DNA of 64,000 nt from Phocoena phocoena (GCF_963924675.1 NC_089234.1:28821668-28885667), one strand, 5' to 3'; counted from the stretch's first letter, positions 1 through 14,080 are shown. Notes: generated by a model from the letters alone, not told the origin. Program-made: numbers and translations.

Positions 1-201
1 TTTTTTTTTGCGGTACGCGGGCCTCTCACTGTTGTGGCCTCTCCCGTGGCGGAGCACAGGCTCTGGACGCGCAGGCCCAGCGGCCACGGCTCACGGGCCC
101 AGCCGCTCCGCGGCACGTGGGATCTTCCCAGACCGGGCCACGAACCCGTGTCCCCTGCATCGGCAGGTGGACTCTCAACCACTGCGCCACCAGGGAAGCC
201 C
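1..201 (-). mobile_element. CHR SINE, short cetacean type
   Basis: A tRNA-derived SINE read in antisense. It starts as a T tract (the poly-A tail) and ends at 193-201 with the reverse complement of the GGGCTTCCC head. The tRNA-like A and B box region lies at about 130-195. The left flank is outside the window, so no target-site duplication can be checked. The shortened body is characteristic of whales and dolphins. Confidence 0.93.
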
Positions 202-274
202 TACCGCGCCTTTTTTTAGACCAGATTTAGAAATTCTGCAACAGGACTCATTTCTGATCAATAGTGACTTTTTC

Positions 275-470
275 CAGCAGCCTACTACATGGGAGGCACA
301 GTGCAAGGTGCTGGAGGTACAGAGGTTAGTAAGACACAATTTCTGCTTCAGAAGACTGCCTTTATTCTAACACTGTCCACCCGTGTAGACTGTTAATTTT
401 CTCAGGGCAGTCTTATTGTTTCCCCTGTTGCTTAGCACTATATGGATGCCCGTAAGTACTAAATGAATGA
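275..470 (+). repeat. L2 LINE fragments
   Basis: Two old pieces. Positions 280-350 match the 'aggcactgtgctaggtgctggggatacag' stretch of L2, and 380-470 match the L2 3' end ('gggcag...agtgcctggcacatagtaggtgctcaataaatg'). Both are diverged. The family call is by eye. Confidence 0.5.
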
Positions 471-503
471 GTTCCCAGGAATTTCATTAAAAATGTCTGG
501 CAG

Positions 504-848
504 AGCAAAACAAATGCTGTATATCACTTATATGTGGAATCTAAAAAATAAAACAAACTAGTGAATATAACAAAAAGAAAGAGACTCACAGATATGGAGA
601 ACAAACTGGTGGTTACCAGTGGGGAGAGGGAAGGGGGAGGGGGCCCAATAGGGGTAGGGGACTAAGAGGTACAAACTACTATGTATAAAATAAGCTACAA
701 GGATATATAGTACAACACAAGAAATATAGCCAATATTTTACAATAACTATAAATGGAATGTAACTCTTAAAAACTGTGAATCACTAGGTTGTACACCTAA
801 AACTTAAATAATATTGTACATCAACTATACCTCAATAAAAAAAAATCT
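504..848 (+). mobile_element. 5'-truncated L1 3' end with target-site duplication
   Basis: L1 3'-end sequence in sense orientation ('atatcacttatatgtggaatct...gactcacagatatggagaac...') running to a short A tract at 838-845. It is flanked by tgtctggcagagc (494-506) and tgtctggcagcgc (849-861), a 13-bp target-site duplication with one mismatch. It is non-coding. Confidence 0.85.
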
Positions 849-899
849 TGTCTGGCAGCGCGTGACAATGAACTCTATCTTAGCTATCACGCATAAGAG

Positions 900-1208
900 G
901 TGGTTAAATTAAAAAGGGGCTGATAGGGTAAGCCTTAATCCAATCTGACTGGTGTCCTTATAAGAAGAGATTCAAATACAGAGAGACTCCAGGGCTGAGC
1001 ACACACACACTGAGGGGCAACCACGTAAGGACACAGCAAGAAGGCAGAGCCATCTGCAAGCCAAGGAGAGTGGCTTCAGAAGAAACCAAACCGGCCAACA
1101 CCTTGGTCTTGGACTTTCACCCTCCAGAACTGTGAGAAAAGAAATTTCTGTTGTTTAAGCCACTCAGTCTATGGTATTTTGTTATGGCAACCCTAGCAAA
1201 CTAATATA
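900..1208 (+). mobile_element. ERVL-MaLR solo LTR fragment, MLT1 type
   Basis: Matches the 3' two thirds of an MLT1-type LTR: 'taatccaatctgactggtgtccttataagaagag' near 940-972, 'ctccagaactgtgagaaaa' near 1123-1141 and 'gtttaagccactcagtctatggtattttgttatggcaacc' to about 1195. The 5' end is missing. No internal retroviral sequence is next to it. Confidence 0.82.
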
Positions 1209-4740
<3,532 letters not shown>

Positions 4741-5060
4741 GTTGCAGCCTCAGGAAGGCTTGTCTTGAAGCACGGCCTCCTATTCCAGCAGTAGGGCGCC
4801 CCTCAGCGAACTCCTACCGGGCAGAATTTCCCGTCTGGTCCTGCCACTTCACCATTGGCCAGGGAAATTTCCCAGCATTTCGCCTCTCCTCCTGCCTCTT
4901 GCATTCCCTCTTCTGGTCAAAAGATATTCTGGAGACGAGTCCTGAATCTGTGTTTGGTCTCAACTTCAGCTGACCTTTCATGTTTTAAAATTTTACAAAT
5001 TCTTAGGTTAAATTCCTTGTTAAAATCCAAATATGTATTAATAAGAAACCGTTGAATTAA
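4741..5060. other. Unique sequence upstream of CNNM1
   Basis: A transition from GC-rich promoter to AT-rich sequence. I see no gene or recognisable repeat here. Confidence 0.5.
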
Positions 5061-5064
5061 GTTA

Positions 5065-5450
5065 TTATACCACTGTGCGATCGAATACTATGCAGCAGAA
5101 GAAAATAATGATGTGGATCCATGTGTTTGTGATATGGAAATATCTCCAAAGTAATAGCTGCAAAATATCAAGGTGCAGAACAGAGTGTAAAATATGCTAC
5201 TGTTTGTATTAAAAGTATGTAAGTATAAATGTATATGTACATATATACATATATAAAATATTAGATTTAATATGCAGAGGATACACAAGAAATCTGTAAT
5301 AGTGTTCACCTCTGGGGAGCAGGCCTATATTGTACAATGCCAAAAGCAGGGAATTGGCCCTGGTATAATGTGTGTGTATAGTTTTGTCTCATTTTACTAC
5401 ATGTATAGATTTATATAATCATTGCTGAAATCAAAATGCAGAACTATTCT
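5065..5450 (+). repeat. Old L1 (L1M) 3' end
   Basis: Diverged match to old L1 3' ends ('atactatgcagc...aatgatgtggatcca...tgatatggaaatatctcc...'). The family is assigned by eye. Confidence 0.5.
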
Positions 5451-5539
5451 ATCACCATAAAGAGCTAGGAGGGAGACATTTTACTGAATTCCTTGTATTG
5501 TTTGAACTTACCATGGGCCTGTTACTTTACTTTTATGCA

Positions 5540-6046
5540 TTTATTTAAGAAAGTTATATAGTAAAATTCACTTCCTGGCGTACTGTTCTATGAGTTTTGG
5601 CAAATATTCATGTAACGATCACAATCCAAAATAGTGCCATCATTCTCCAATATTCCCTCTTTCCGTCTCTTTGTGGCCATAGCTCTCCCCCCATTTCATC
5701 CTCTGGCAGCTATTGATTTGTTCTCTCCTACAGTTTTCCGTTTCCAGAATGTCGTGTTAATGGAATAATACAATACGCAAGCTTTTGTCTCTAGCTTCCC
5801 TTACTTAAGTTAGCAATAATGCATTTGACAGTCATCCATGCTGTGTTTATCAATAGTTCATTCCTTTTTATGGCTGGGTAGTATTCTACTACATGGATAT
5901 ATCACAGTTTATCCATTTACCAGTTAAAGAATTTTTGAGTTATTTCCAGTTTTGGGCAATTATGAATAAAGCTGCTATAAATGTTTGTGTGCAGGTTTTT
6001 GTGTGAACATATATTTTCATCTCTCTTGGGTAAATTTACCACAGGT
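5540..6046 (-). repeat. Old L1 (L1M) fragment, antisense
   Basis: Antisense L1M sequence ('gttttggcaaatattcatgtaac...', 'tttttatggctgggtagtattctac...', 'gaataaagctgctataaatg...', 'tctcttgggtaaat'). It ends next to the SINE at 6067. Confidence 0.8.
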
Positions 6047-6066
6047 CTGTATTACTTTTTAAAATA

Positions 6067-6219
6067 ATTTTATTTTATTTATTTATTTTTTTATATTTTT
6101 TGGCCGCACCGCATGTGGGATGTGGCATGTGGGATCTTAGTTCCCCGACCAGGGATGGAACCTGCGCCGCCTGCCTTGGAAGTGCAGAGTCTTAACCACT
6201 GGACCGCCAGCGAAGTCCC
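6067..6219 (-). mobile_element. Short CHR-like tRNA SINE with 19-bp target-site duplication
   Basis: A compact tRNA-derived SINE lacking the long CHR body: A/T tail at 6067-6100, then 'ggccgcaccgcatgtgggatg...' and the tRNA-like head ending in aagtccc at 6213-6219. It is flanked by perfect copies of TGTATTACTTTTTAAAATA at 6048-6066 and 6220-6238, so both edges are exact. Confidence 0.92.
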
Positions 6220-6238
6220 TGTATTACTTTTTAAAATA

Positions 6239-6800
6239 GAAAAATAACAATAATTAGGCATACTACCTTTGACATCTCTAATTAAAAAAAAATCATATGT
6301 GAAATCTTATTTTTCATAGAACTCCAAAGATATTGACTGAGAAAGACTTGCAAAGGATAAAGCTCAATACAAATGGTCCCAGCTAAAAGTTACCTTCTTT
6401 TCATAACAAACTCTTATCATCCAGAGTGGAAATAGCCACTTCCTAGTTTGAGACTAAACAGGCCTTAGTGGGTTGCTGCTCACATAGGCTGCCTTTCACG
6501 CTTTCCGACAGGAGTGTGAAACAAACCTGCCACTGCCTTAAAATACACCAGATCTTGTGCACTACAAGTTGCCTCTTGCATGGGCTGCTTAAGAGACGGA
6601 AGGAAGGTTTAATCTAGAGAGAGAACATTGAGGCATTTATTGGAAATGTAGGGGAAAGAGCGAAGAGGTGTCAGGCATGTGATTGCTTCTGTTAAGTATT
6701 GGCAAAAAAATATTCTCACTTTTGTCCTGACACTTAGATCTCTCTCCTCTCCCGGCCTAAGCTCCTCAGCACAAAGGTACCTGTTATCCTAAGGGTTCTC
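6239..6800. other. Unique sequence
   Basis: I see no gene, RNA gene or assignable repeat in this stretch. Confidence 0.5.
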
Positions 6801-6813
6801 CCACTTCTTTTTT

Positions 6814-7012
6814 TGTTTTTGCGTTACGCGGGCCTCTCACTGCTGGGGCCTCTCCTGTTGCGGAGCACAGGCTCCGGATGCGCAGGCTTAGCGGCCATGG
6901 CCCATGGGCCCAGCCGCTCCGCGGCATGTGGAATCTTCCCGGACTGGGGCACGAACCCGTGTCCCCTGCATCAGCAGGCAGACTCTCAACCACTGCGCCA
7001 CCAGGGAAGCCC
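6814..7012 (-). mobile_element. CHR SINE, short cetacean type
   Basis: Antisense copy with T tract at its left and head at 7004-7012. The flanks tcccacttctttttt (6799-6813) and tcccacctctttttg (7013-7027) form a target-site duplication with two differences. Confidence 0.93.
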
Positions 7013-7104
7013 TCCCACCTCTTTTTGGTCACAGGACTTAATCATCCTTTATCAAGGATGATAAAGGATCTTTATCAACCTAACACCTTTATCAAGCTTT
7101 AGAG

Positions 7105-7210
7105 TTACAAAGGGATTTCATATCTATTGCTTCATATACACACACAGAGCCCTGTGAAGTAGATATAACAATAACCATTTTACAGATCAGGTGAAATGAC
7201 TCGTAAAACT
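7105..7210 (+). repeat. MIR SINE fragment
   Basis: Matches the MIR core and 3' side ('gccctgtgaagtagatataacaataaccattttacagatcagg'). Confidence 0.65.
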
Positions 7211-7329
7211 TCTTTGGACTCTAGGTTTATGCTCCCTCACTCCACGGGGTTGATCTGTACCAAAACAGAAGCTTTCAAAAATATTCAATTAGGAATTTAA
7301 AAACCTAAATTTCTCATATAAAGTATTAC

Positions 7330-7625
7330 ATTCCTATTGAAAATAAAGTTTTAATGCAGAAAAGCTTACGTAAAAATAAACTATAACCCCACCAACCAGA
7401 GATAAACACTGTTAATATTTTGACACATTTCTTTTTTTATCTTCTACATAGATAACCGAGAAACAAACACACACACATATATAATTGAATACATATTATG
7501 CATACAAGTTTAGTCTGCTTCTGTCACTTAACATATCAAGAACATTTTCCCTAATGTAATAAAAATTCTTTCATAAACATAATTTTTAATGACTGATGCT
7601 GTTACATTATTGGATATATTATATT
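7330..7625 (-). repeat. Probable old L1 (L1ME-like) fragment
   Basis: Resembles the old L1 segment 'ataaccccaccacccagagataaccactgttaatattttg' followed by 'ttctgcttctgtcacttaacatatc'. It is strongly diverged and the subfamily is uncertain. Confidence 0.4.
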
Positions 7626-7689
7626 GACAGAGAGAGAACTGTAAGGGTGATATCATTTCTAGTTATACCAGCTCTATTATTAACAATGT

Positions 7690-7790
7690 TAGGCTTTCAA
7701 CTCACTTTTCTGGACCCACTTTCTTATCTGTGAAATGAAAGACAGTTTTAAGGTCCCTACCCTTTCATGAGACAGTGAGTAAGGACTAAT
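7690..7790 (+). repeat. MIR-like fragment
   Basis: Weak match to 'ctcatctgtaaaatgaaggggttggactagatgatctctaaggtccctt'. Low certainty. Confidence 0.4.
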
Positions 7791-8104
7791 GTACACCAGG
7801 TGAAGATAATCTAGAGAGACTGAGTACTTTTCCTTTTCTGAGCAGGAGTTAATCTGGAAAAGTACTGGGTTTCCAAAGCTCTACTGTAGCTGAAAGGATT
7901 CCTGGGGACAGGTTCAAGCAGTGTGATTCTAGTAAGGAAGAGCTGCCAAAAACAGCTCCCCAGAATCTGAATGTTGACTATCTTCCTATCTTACAAAATG
8001 AGCAACTCCTCACTTCCCAGAGAGATGAAGGAAATGACACTTGCCTTTAATCTCATGACTCTGCTATTTCAGAACGTATGTATTTAAATGCTTTTGTTTA
8101 CTTC

Positions 8105-8260
8105 ATTACCTGTTCATTCATCAATAAATACTTGTTAGTCAACAAAGGGCTAGGCCCTGTGCTAGATGTTGTACATAGACAGATACCATCCTTGCCATCA
8201 CTGAGTTTAGATTCCACTGAGGATGACAGACGTGAACCGGAAACTGCTTACCTATCTAAT
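8105..8260 (+). repeat. L2 LINE fragment
   Basis: Clear L2 phrases 'ttcattcatcaataaatacttgttag' and 'aggccctgtgctagatgttgtacatag'. Confidence 0.7.
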
Positions 8261-8474
8261 TAATTAATTACTCCCATGAAAGAGATGTCAAAGTGCCATG
8301 CAAGTATATAACCTGAGGACAAAGAGGAAGGTCTGGGCAGACTATTCCCAAAATGAAATGAAATGAAAATGGAAGAATTTATACATTAGGAAGAACATGA
8401 AAAATATATTTTGTACCTTCTATTCTTTTTTGTAATACTTTTAAAACTATGACAATGTATTAATAATATCCCTA

Positions 8475-8640
8475 ATAATATAACCTGTTGACATTTATCA
8501 AGTGCTTTATCATGTGCCAAGTATATTATCCCTTTTAATCCTCACAATAGATGAGAAAACTGAGGCTCACGATAGGTAACTTTGTGAAAGTCACGTTGCT
8601 GGTGGGTAGCGGAGCTCAGTTGGATACACAGTCTGAATCC
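8475..8640 (+). repeat. MIR SINE
   Basis: MIR-like order: 'atcaagtgctttatcatgtgccaagtatattatccc', 'cctcacaatagatgagaaaactgaggctc', then 'gtagcggagctcagttgg'. Confidence 0.75.
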
Positions 8641-8659
8641 AGAGACTATAGTTTAAAGT

Positions 8660-8860
8660 TAAGAAAATAATGCCAGCTAACCCTTACATAAGGTTTACTA
8701 CGTATTAGGCATAAATCAACTCATTTAATTCTCATAAGAACTTTTGGAAGTACGTGTTATTATTATTTTCACTTGATATGAGGAAGCTAAGCTACAGAGA
8801 GATTAAGTACCATGGTGGCCAAGATTATGCAACCAGTGGCAGAAGCACTGCCACTATACC
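8660..8860 (+). repeat. MIR SINE, second copy in tandem
   Basis: A second MIR in the same orientation, only about 20 bp after the first ('actcatttaattctcataagaacttttggaagtacgtgttattattatttt...'). Confidence 0.7.
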
Positions 8861-9255
8861 CCACAATTTTACATGATACTGTACTATAGCTACCTGTCAT
8901 ATTTTTGCCCATTTACATACATCATCTTACATAGTTGCACATATAATATTCCTAAAACTGTTGTATTCTATTTCTTTTCATTCATCATTATAGCATGGTT
9001 TCCCTCATTAAAACTACTTGTGAACATGTTTTTCCTTTTTTTCTCCCCACCCCCATACTCTGTTGTTATTGTTGTTTATTGGTTGGTTTTATCACAGGCA
9101 CAAAGGATTGAGTTAATCAACTTCCTCAGTCCATGGGCTTTGAAAAGGCCTCCTCCACTCCATCCTAATCCCAATCCCATCCCCTCCCCTTTCAGGCAGC
9201 CATTCCAACTTTTTGATATGTCCTTAAAACAAGTAGACAATATTGGTTTGTGTGT
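8861..9255. other. Mostly unique AT-rich sequence
   Basis: An AT-rich stretch with a C-rich patch at 9150-9190. No repeat family is recognised and no gene is seen. Confidence 0.4.
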
Positions 9256-9259
9256 ATTT

Positions 9260-9990
9260 TTTCTTTTATTGCAACATGATTCACATACCATAAAATTCAC
9301 CCTTTTAAGCTATACATTTCAGTGGTTTTTAGTATATTCATAAAGTTGTGCAGCCGTCATCACTTCCTAATTCTAGAATATTTTCAGGCACCCCCAAAAG
9401 AGACCCTTACCCATTAGCATGCTTCTCTTCCCCTGACCCAGCCTTTAGCAACCACTGATCTACTCTGTCTGTGCTTTTAATTTTCACTTGTTCTGTTTAT
9501 CACATTTTCACTCAACACTATGCTTGTAAAATGTGTCCATGTTGCTGAATGTACGCCTGGTTTGATATTTCTAAATGCTGGGTGGTCTTCCACAGTGGAT
9601 AGCCATAACATTAATTTAATCCATTCCCTTAGAGATGGACACTTAGATTGCCATCAACTTCCCACTACCACCAATAAAGCCACAGTGACATCCTTACCAT
9701 TCCCTACTGGACCAGTGGGGGATTCCTGTGGGATGTACCCACTGTGGGACTGTTGGGTCACAGTATACACATACACTTAATTTCACTCAGTACAGCCAGA
9801 TTACTCTCCACCAATAGTGCCTGAAGTTTCCTGTTTTCCTACATCTTAGCCTACACTTAGTATTATTCACTTTCCAAATTTGGCCAAGCTAATGGGCGTG
9901 AAGTGCTATCTCATTTAAAAAATTGGAATGTCTCTGATTTCTAACAACTTTGAGCATGTCTTTATATATTTGTTAGCCTTTCGGGTGTGA
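9260..9990 (-). repeat. Old L1 (L1M) fragment, antisense
   Basis: Antisense L1M 3'-region sequence: 'cataccataaaattcacccttttaagc...', 'gcagccgtcatcacttcctaattctagaa', 'agcaaccactgatctac', then 'ctaatgggcgtgaagtgctatctcattt' and 'tgagcatgtctt'. Confidence 0.8.
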
Positions 9991-10217
9991 AATTGAATTG
10001 AAAGGGCTAAAGTTTGGAGCTGGCATTAAAAGTACATCTGCTCTTTTATAGGACATATATTCAACAGTTCTACATATCTGAAAACGTTAACGCATGCTTT
10101 ACTCAGCTTGAAGCCCTGGACCAACTCAGACGGAAGCACGGAGATGGAGCTTCCTGATAGAGCAAGGGTAAAACGGCCTGCACTTGTTAATGTCTACAAT
10201 AAACAGTTGTTTGTGGA

Positions 10218-10590
10218 GACTTCCCTGGTGGCTCAGTGGTTAAGAATCCACTTGCCAAAAAAAAAAAAAAAAAAAAAAAAAAAAGAATCCACTTGCCAAT
10301 GCAGGGGACACGGGTTTGAGCCCTGGTCTAGGAAGATCCCACATGCCGTGAAGCAACTAAGCCCGTGCGCCACAACTACCAAGCCTGTACTCTAGAGCCC
10401 ACGAGCCACAACTAATGAAGCCCGCGTGCCTATAGCTCGTGCTCCGCAACAAGAGAAGCCACCGCAATGAGAAACCCGCGTGCCACAACGAAGAGTAGCC
10501 CCTGCTCACTGCAACTAGAGAAAGCCCGCACACAGCAACGAAGACTCAATGCAGCCAAATATAAATAAATAAATTTAAAAAAATTATATA
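10218..10590 (+). mobile_element. CHR SINE, long type, interrupted by an internal poly(A)
   Basis: A full long-type CHR SINE in sense orientation, from 'gacttccctggtggctcagtggttaagaatcc' to an A/T-rich tail near 10590. It differs from all other copies here in one feature: after the A box region, a run of A sits between two copies of AAGAATCCACTTGCCA (10242-10257 and 10283-10298). The consensus has this segment once. The flanks (about 10195-10215 and 10597-10622) share 'aaacagtt...ttgtg', a possible diverged target-site duplication. Confidence 0.93.
10258..10282 (+). mobile_element. 25-nt poly(A) insertion with 16-bp target-site duplication
   Basis: A pure A25 tract bounded by two identical 16-bp direct repeats, one of which is extra relative to the SINE consensus. 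The site reads GGTT|AAGA on the insert strand, close to the L1 endonuclease preference TT|AAAA. The simplest reading is a target-primed insertion so truncated that only a poly(A) tail was integrated. Confidence 0.8.
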
Positions 10591-10624
10591 AAAAAAGCCT
10601 ACACAAACAGTTAATTGTGTGCAC

Positions 10625-11075
10625 AGCATTTCTCAGATATAGGAATTTCTATCAGTTAATAAGAGAAGCCCCTGCCCAGGGCAGGGAGACTTTTTTCCAC
10701 CAAAAATGTCAAGAGCTTTTTAGGGGAATGATTACTCTCTAGCATCTGGGCAGTCAGAAGCTCGGCCCCACTTCGGTCACGAACTAATCAGTTCATTCAA
10801 CACCTGAATCAAGAAATCCAGTGGGGCGTACCAGCCTGGGTCACAAAGGGTTGAAAGCGGGGACAATAACCTCCAGTCAAACAGAAAAAAAAAAACCACT
10901 GAAGATGTTTTCTTTACTGAGAGGGGGTGGGAATTGAAAGCTATTAATATGTGATTGGCTTGTGTATTGTTTTCCGGGATAATTTGGTTCTCAGATGGGC
11001 AGGAGAGAAAGTCAGTCTTATTAAGACAGTCTTTAATTCAGGCAAACATTAATTTTTTTCTTTGTAGATCAATGA
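10625..11075. other. Unique sequence
   Basis: No gene or assignable repeat is seen. Confidence 0.45.
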
Positions 11076-11077
11076 TT

Positions 11078-11430
11078 CTCAAATTTTTTATGCATAAAAA
11101 TCATGAAAATCACTTGGGAGTTTTTTTTTTTTTTTAACAGATTCTAGAAGGATACACAGGAAACTGCTAACAGTGGTTGCCTCTCTGAAGAGAAACTGGT
11201 AGTTGGGCAACAGGGATAGAAGAGAGACTTTTCCCTTTTGATCTTTTAAATTTTGTACCATTTACATTTCCTATTCAAAACCAATTTACATTTAATTTTA
11301 AAATGCACATTCCTGTCTCTATTTTGATTCTGTAGATCTTGAATAGGACCCAAGAATCTGCATTTTAACAAGCATCTCATGGGGTTCCAATACAGCTGAC
11401 TGTTGGTTCACTTTTTGAGAAACAATGATA
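11078..11430 (+). repeat. MER5A-like hAT element split by an old L1 3' end
   Basis: Left half: 'gattctcaaattttttatgcataaaaatcatgaaaatcacttgggag' (to about 11119). Right half: 'aatgcacattcctgtctc...aagaatctgcattttaacaagcatctcatgggg...tttttgagaaac' (about 11301-11427). These are the two arms of a MER5A-like DNA transposon. Between them lies an old L1 3'-end-like segment ('cacaggaaactgctaacagtggttgcctct...'). Confidence 0.65.
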
Positions 11431-11635
11431 TAAAAGAGTGGTTTTTAAACTTTTTTGGATTTACACACCCCTATGAATTCTAATGAAAGCTACGGGCCTC
11501 TCCCTAGAAAACTGCACATGTACTCAAGGACACAATAACGTGAATATGTTGTGAATACAATTGCAGGCATTCATGCCATCCAGTGGCATTGTGCCCATCC
11601 ATGATCCTTATGTTAGGGACCCCTGATATAGAGAT
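11431..11635 (+). repeat. Unassigned ancient interspersed repeat
   Basis: 'agagtggtttttaaacttttttggatttacacacccct...' and the closing 'tgttagggacccctga' have the look of an old hAT-type element, but I cannot name the family. Confidence 0.3.
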
Positions 11636-12640
11636 TTTGTTCTATATAATGGCAAGGAGTTTGTTTGCTTTTTTTTTCAGAGAGGGAAATTCATAGAATT
11701 GAGAAGATTTTTAAGCGGGTGAATGCGTGTGTGCATGTGTGTGTGGGTGCATATGTGTAAGAAAAGAGCAGAGGCAATTTCTACTTTTGATGACGGGGTT
11801 CCTTCTCCATTTCTAGAAGCAGTTCCTAATTAATAAAGGAACAGAAGATGGATCCCTCAACAATTCCCTTCCAGCTACATCCTGTCCACAAATATGCTAA
11901 TGAAATTTGCAGATGACCCCAAAAGAGGATACACTCCAAACACCAGGAAAGCCAAAGAAATTACATAAAACATTAGCAATATGGCAAAGAGAATGACACT
12001 CAACTTGAAAAAATTTCAAGTTGAGGCATCTGGGGAAAAGTAATTGGAAAGAAAATTTTTCATGGGGAGGGCAACACCTGGAAAATAGTAATGTCTGTAA
12101 GAGGCCCAAGGGTGACGCTAAATGGCGAACTAGATACATGTCTGTTGTATAATATTGTGAGAAAAATATAACACTGACCTTTTGTCACAAAGCACGGAGA
12201 TAATGGCTCTTTCTGTTTGGCCCTAGTAAGATAGCACCTGGGATGCTGTTTTTGGTTTTGGACACTTCATTAGTGGAAAATTGTTGATTAGCATTTGGGA
12301 ATTTGGAGGCAAGAAACAAGAAACAATTAAAAGCATACATTTGACACGATTAACCCATTCAAACAACAGCACAGAGCAAAAGAGGAAAAATGAAACTCCG
12401 CATTTAAATTGTGTTGCTGAGAAATCAAATTAATCAAAAGTCTCTTCATTTCAACTTCAGCATAGAACCACTGATTGTTGGAGCTGCGAGGGACTTTGGA
12501 GACGAATTTTGCTAGACTTTAATTAAGTTCCTTTAATTAAGTGTCCTTTCATTTCAGCTTAAAGAAACCACTTTAGCAATTCTTGCAAGGAAGGTCAGTG
12601 GTGATCAATTCCCTTAGCTTTTGTTTGTCTGGGAAGAGAT
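11636..12640. other. Mostly unique sequence
   Basis: A short GT-rich patch occurs at 11723-11760. A weak MIR-like phrase ('ttggagctgcgagggactttggagac') lies near 12478-12503. Otherwise no gene or repeat is recognised. Confidence 0.45.
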
Positions 12641-12641
12641 C

Positions 12642-13255
12642 CATACGTATATAACAGAAATCTGATTATATCAATCCTCTGCTTCCAATGGCTCTCTATT
12701 GCTTATGACATGGCTTATCAAAATCCTTCATGAACTGCCTTCTCTCTATTCATCACCTTGCTTCTCAAGGGTGGTAAGTGGCAGCGCTGGGATTTGAACT
12801 CATGTAATTGACTTTCAGAGCCAATATTCTTAACTGCTTGCTTGCATTGTCCCAGCAGTCAGCCATATTGAATGTCCTTCATCGTCTCCCATGAACTATG
12901 CTTTTTCGTCTTTAGGCTGCTGTAGCTTATGCTTGGACTTTTCTCTGTCCACTCTTTTGGCTTGGAAAACCCCTCCATATTTATCTTTCAGATCTTAGCT
13001 TTGAAGTTTCTTTAAGAAGTTTCACGTGATTCCCCAAGTCTGAGCCAGAAGCCCCTGCCCTATAGTCCTATAAATTCTTTTTCTTCCCCGACATATAACT
13101 TATTTGTTGTATTATAATTGCCAGTTTATTTACTTACCTCTTTGACAAAAATTTGAATTCTGTGATCTCAGGGACTGTGATTATTTTATACATCATTATA
13201 TCCCCAGTGCATACAGTAGGCACTGGTAACATATTTGTTGTATAAACGAACAGAA
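12642..13255 (+). repeat. L2 LINE 3' region with an embedded MIR
   Basis: Successive L2 phrases in order: 'ccaatggctctctattgcttatgac', 'ctttcagatcttagctttgaagtttc', 'aattctgtgatctcagggactgtgattattttatacatc', 'ccccagtgcatacagtaggcactgg'. A MIR 3' part ('taagtggcagcgctgggatttgaactcatg...ttcttaactgcttgc') interrupts it at about 12765-12850. Confidence 0.7.
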
Positions 13256-13539
13256 GATTCCATTCTGCAAGTTTTAGAGCTTAATACTGGGGGTTGGGAA
13301 GAGAATACTATAGTCATCTTCCTGTTTGGATCTCTTGCGGGGGTGATTCAAAGCACAACCTAAAAAGAACTCAAAGGCAGTGGAGATACTCAGGAGAGAT
13401 AGAAAAAGAGGGACCTGGGATGAGTGGAACCTGGTGCTGCTTTGCTTCTACTGTTTTCCTCTCCACAGCTTTTCTTTGCAGGTGTATCAAACCCCTATCA
13501 AACCTATTTTGGCTGGGTGGGGCCAGGTGCTTCTTCACA

Positions 13540-14080
13540 GCCGGGAACATCTCGCGGCGCCTCATCATCGCGAGAGCGGCGCGAAGCCGCCTCATAGCCC
13601 CGAAGGCTTCCTTGCTGGGTCATTGAAAGTTCAGGCACTTTCCGTAGGTCGTGGAATGTGCAGTGATCTCCCAACAGATGTTCCGTCTCTGCTTGACTTT
13701 CTGTGGGGCCCGGAACACGGGACTGGAACCGACGAAACCTGCGGAAGAATGGTGGTCGCCTGACTGGAGCCCCCTGCGGGGAAGAACCTCCGCGAGTGAG
13801 GAAGAGCCGGCAGAGCCTAGCGGGCGTTGCCGGGAGTGTCCACCACAGGCCCGATGTGGGCCTGTGCCCTCTGACAGGCGGAGGAGGAAAGGGAAAGACG
13901 GTGTTGGGGAGCGAGAAAAGAGGCACCCAGGAGGGGAATATTTTTCTCGGTCAGCAGTGGAGAAGAGTCCCAGGGTCGGTGGACAGAGGAGGCCACGGAG
14001 TCGACACACGGCCCTGGGCTGCGGAACCCTGGGCTGAGGTCGGAGAGCATCAGGCGGCGGCTCAGAAGACAGGTGAGCAG
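13540..14080 (+). promoter_or_regulatory. CpG-rich block, candidate promoter and first exon of an unannotated transcript
   Basis: A GC-rich block dense in CpG, flanked on both sides by AT-rich sequence and free of recognisable repeats. Near its left end are TCTCGCG (13550-13556) and TCGCGAGAG (13568-13576), two facing halves of the TCTCGCGAGA element found in many CpG-island, often bidirectional, promoters. Near its right end ACAG|GTGAGC (donor after about 14071) is a strong plus-strand splice donor. Several overlapping short ORFs exist but none resembles a known protein, so a non-coding first exon is more likely. It lies 9 kb upstream of CNNM1 on the opposite strand. No acceptor or later exon could be identified. 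Confidence 0.45.

Noticed and set aside
8873..9343. 156-codon hydrophobic open frame
   Set aside because: AT-rich, runs into an antisense L1 and lacks any recognisable domain. A chance frame.
10218..10330. tRNA gene candidates at the SINE heads
   Set aside because: The A and B boxes belong to tRNA-derived SINEs. No intact cloverleaf or mature tRNA sequence is present.
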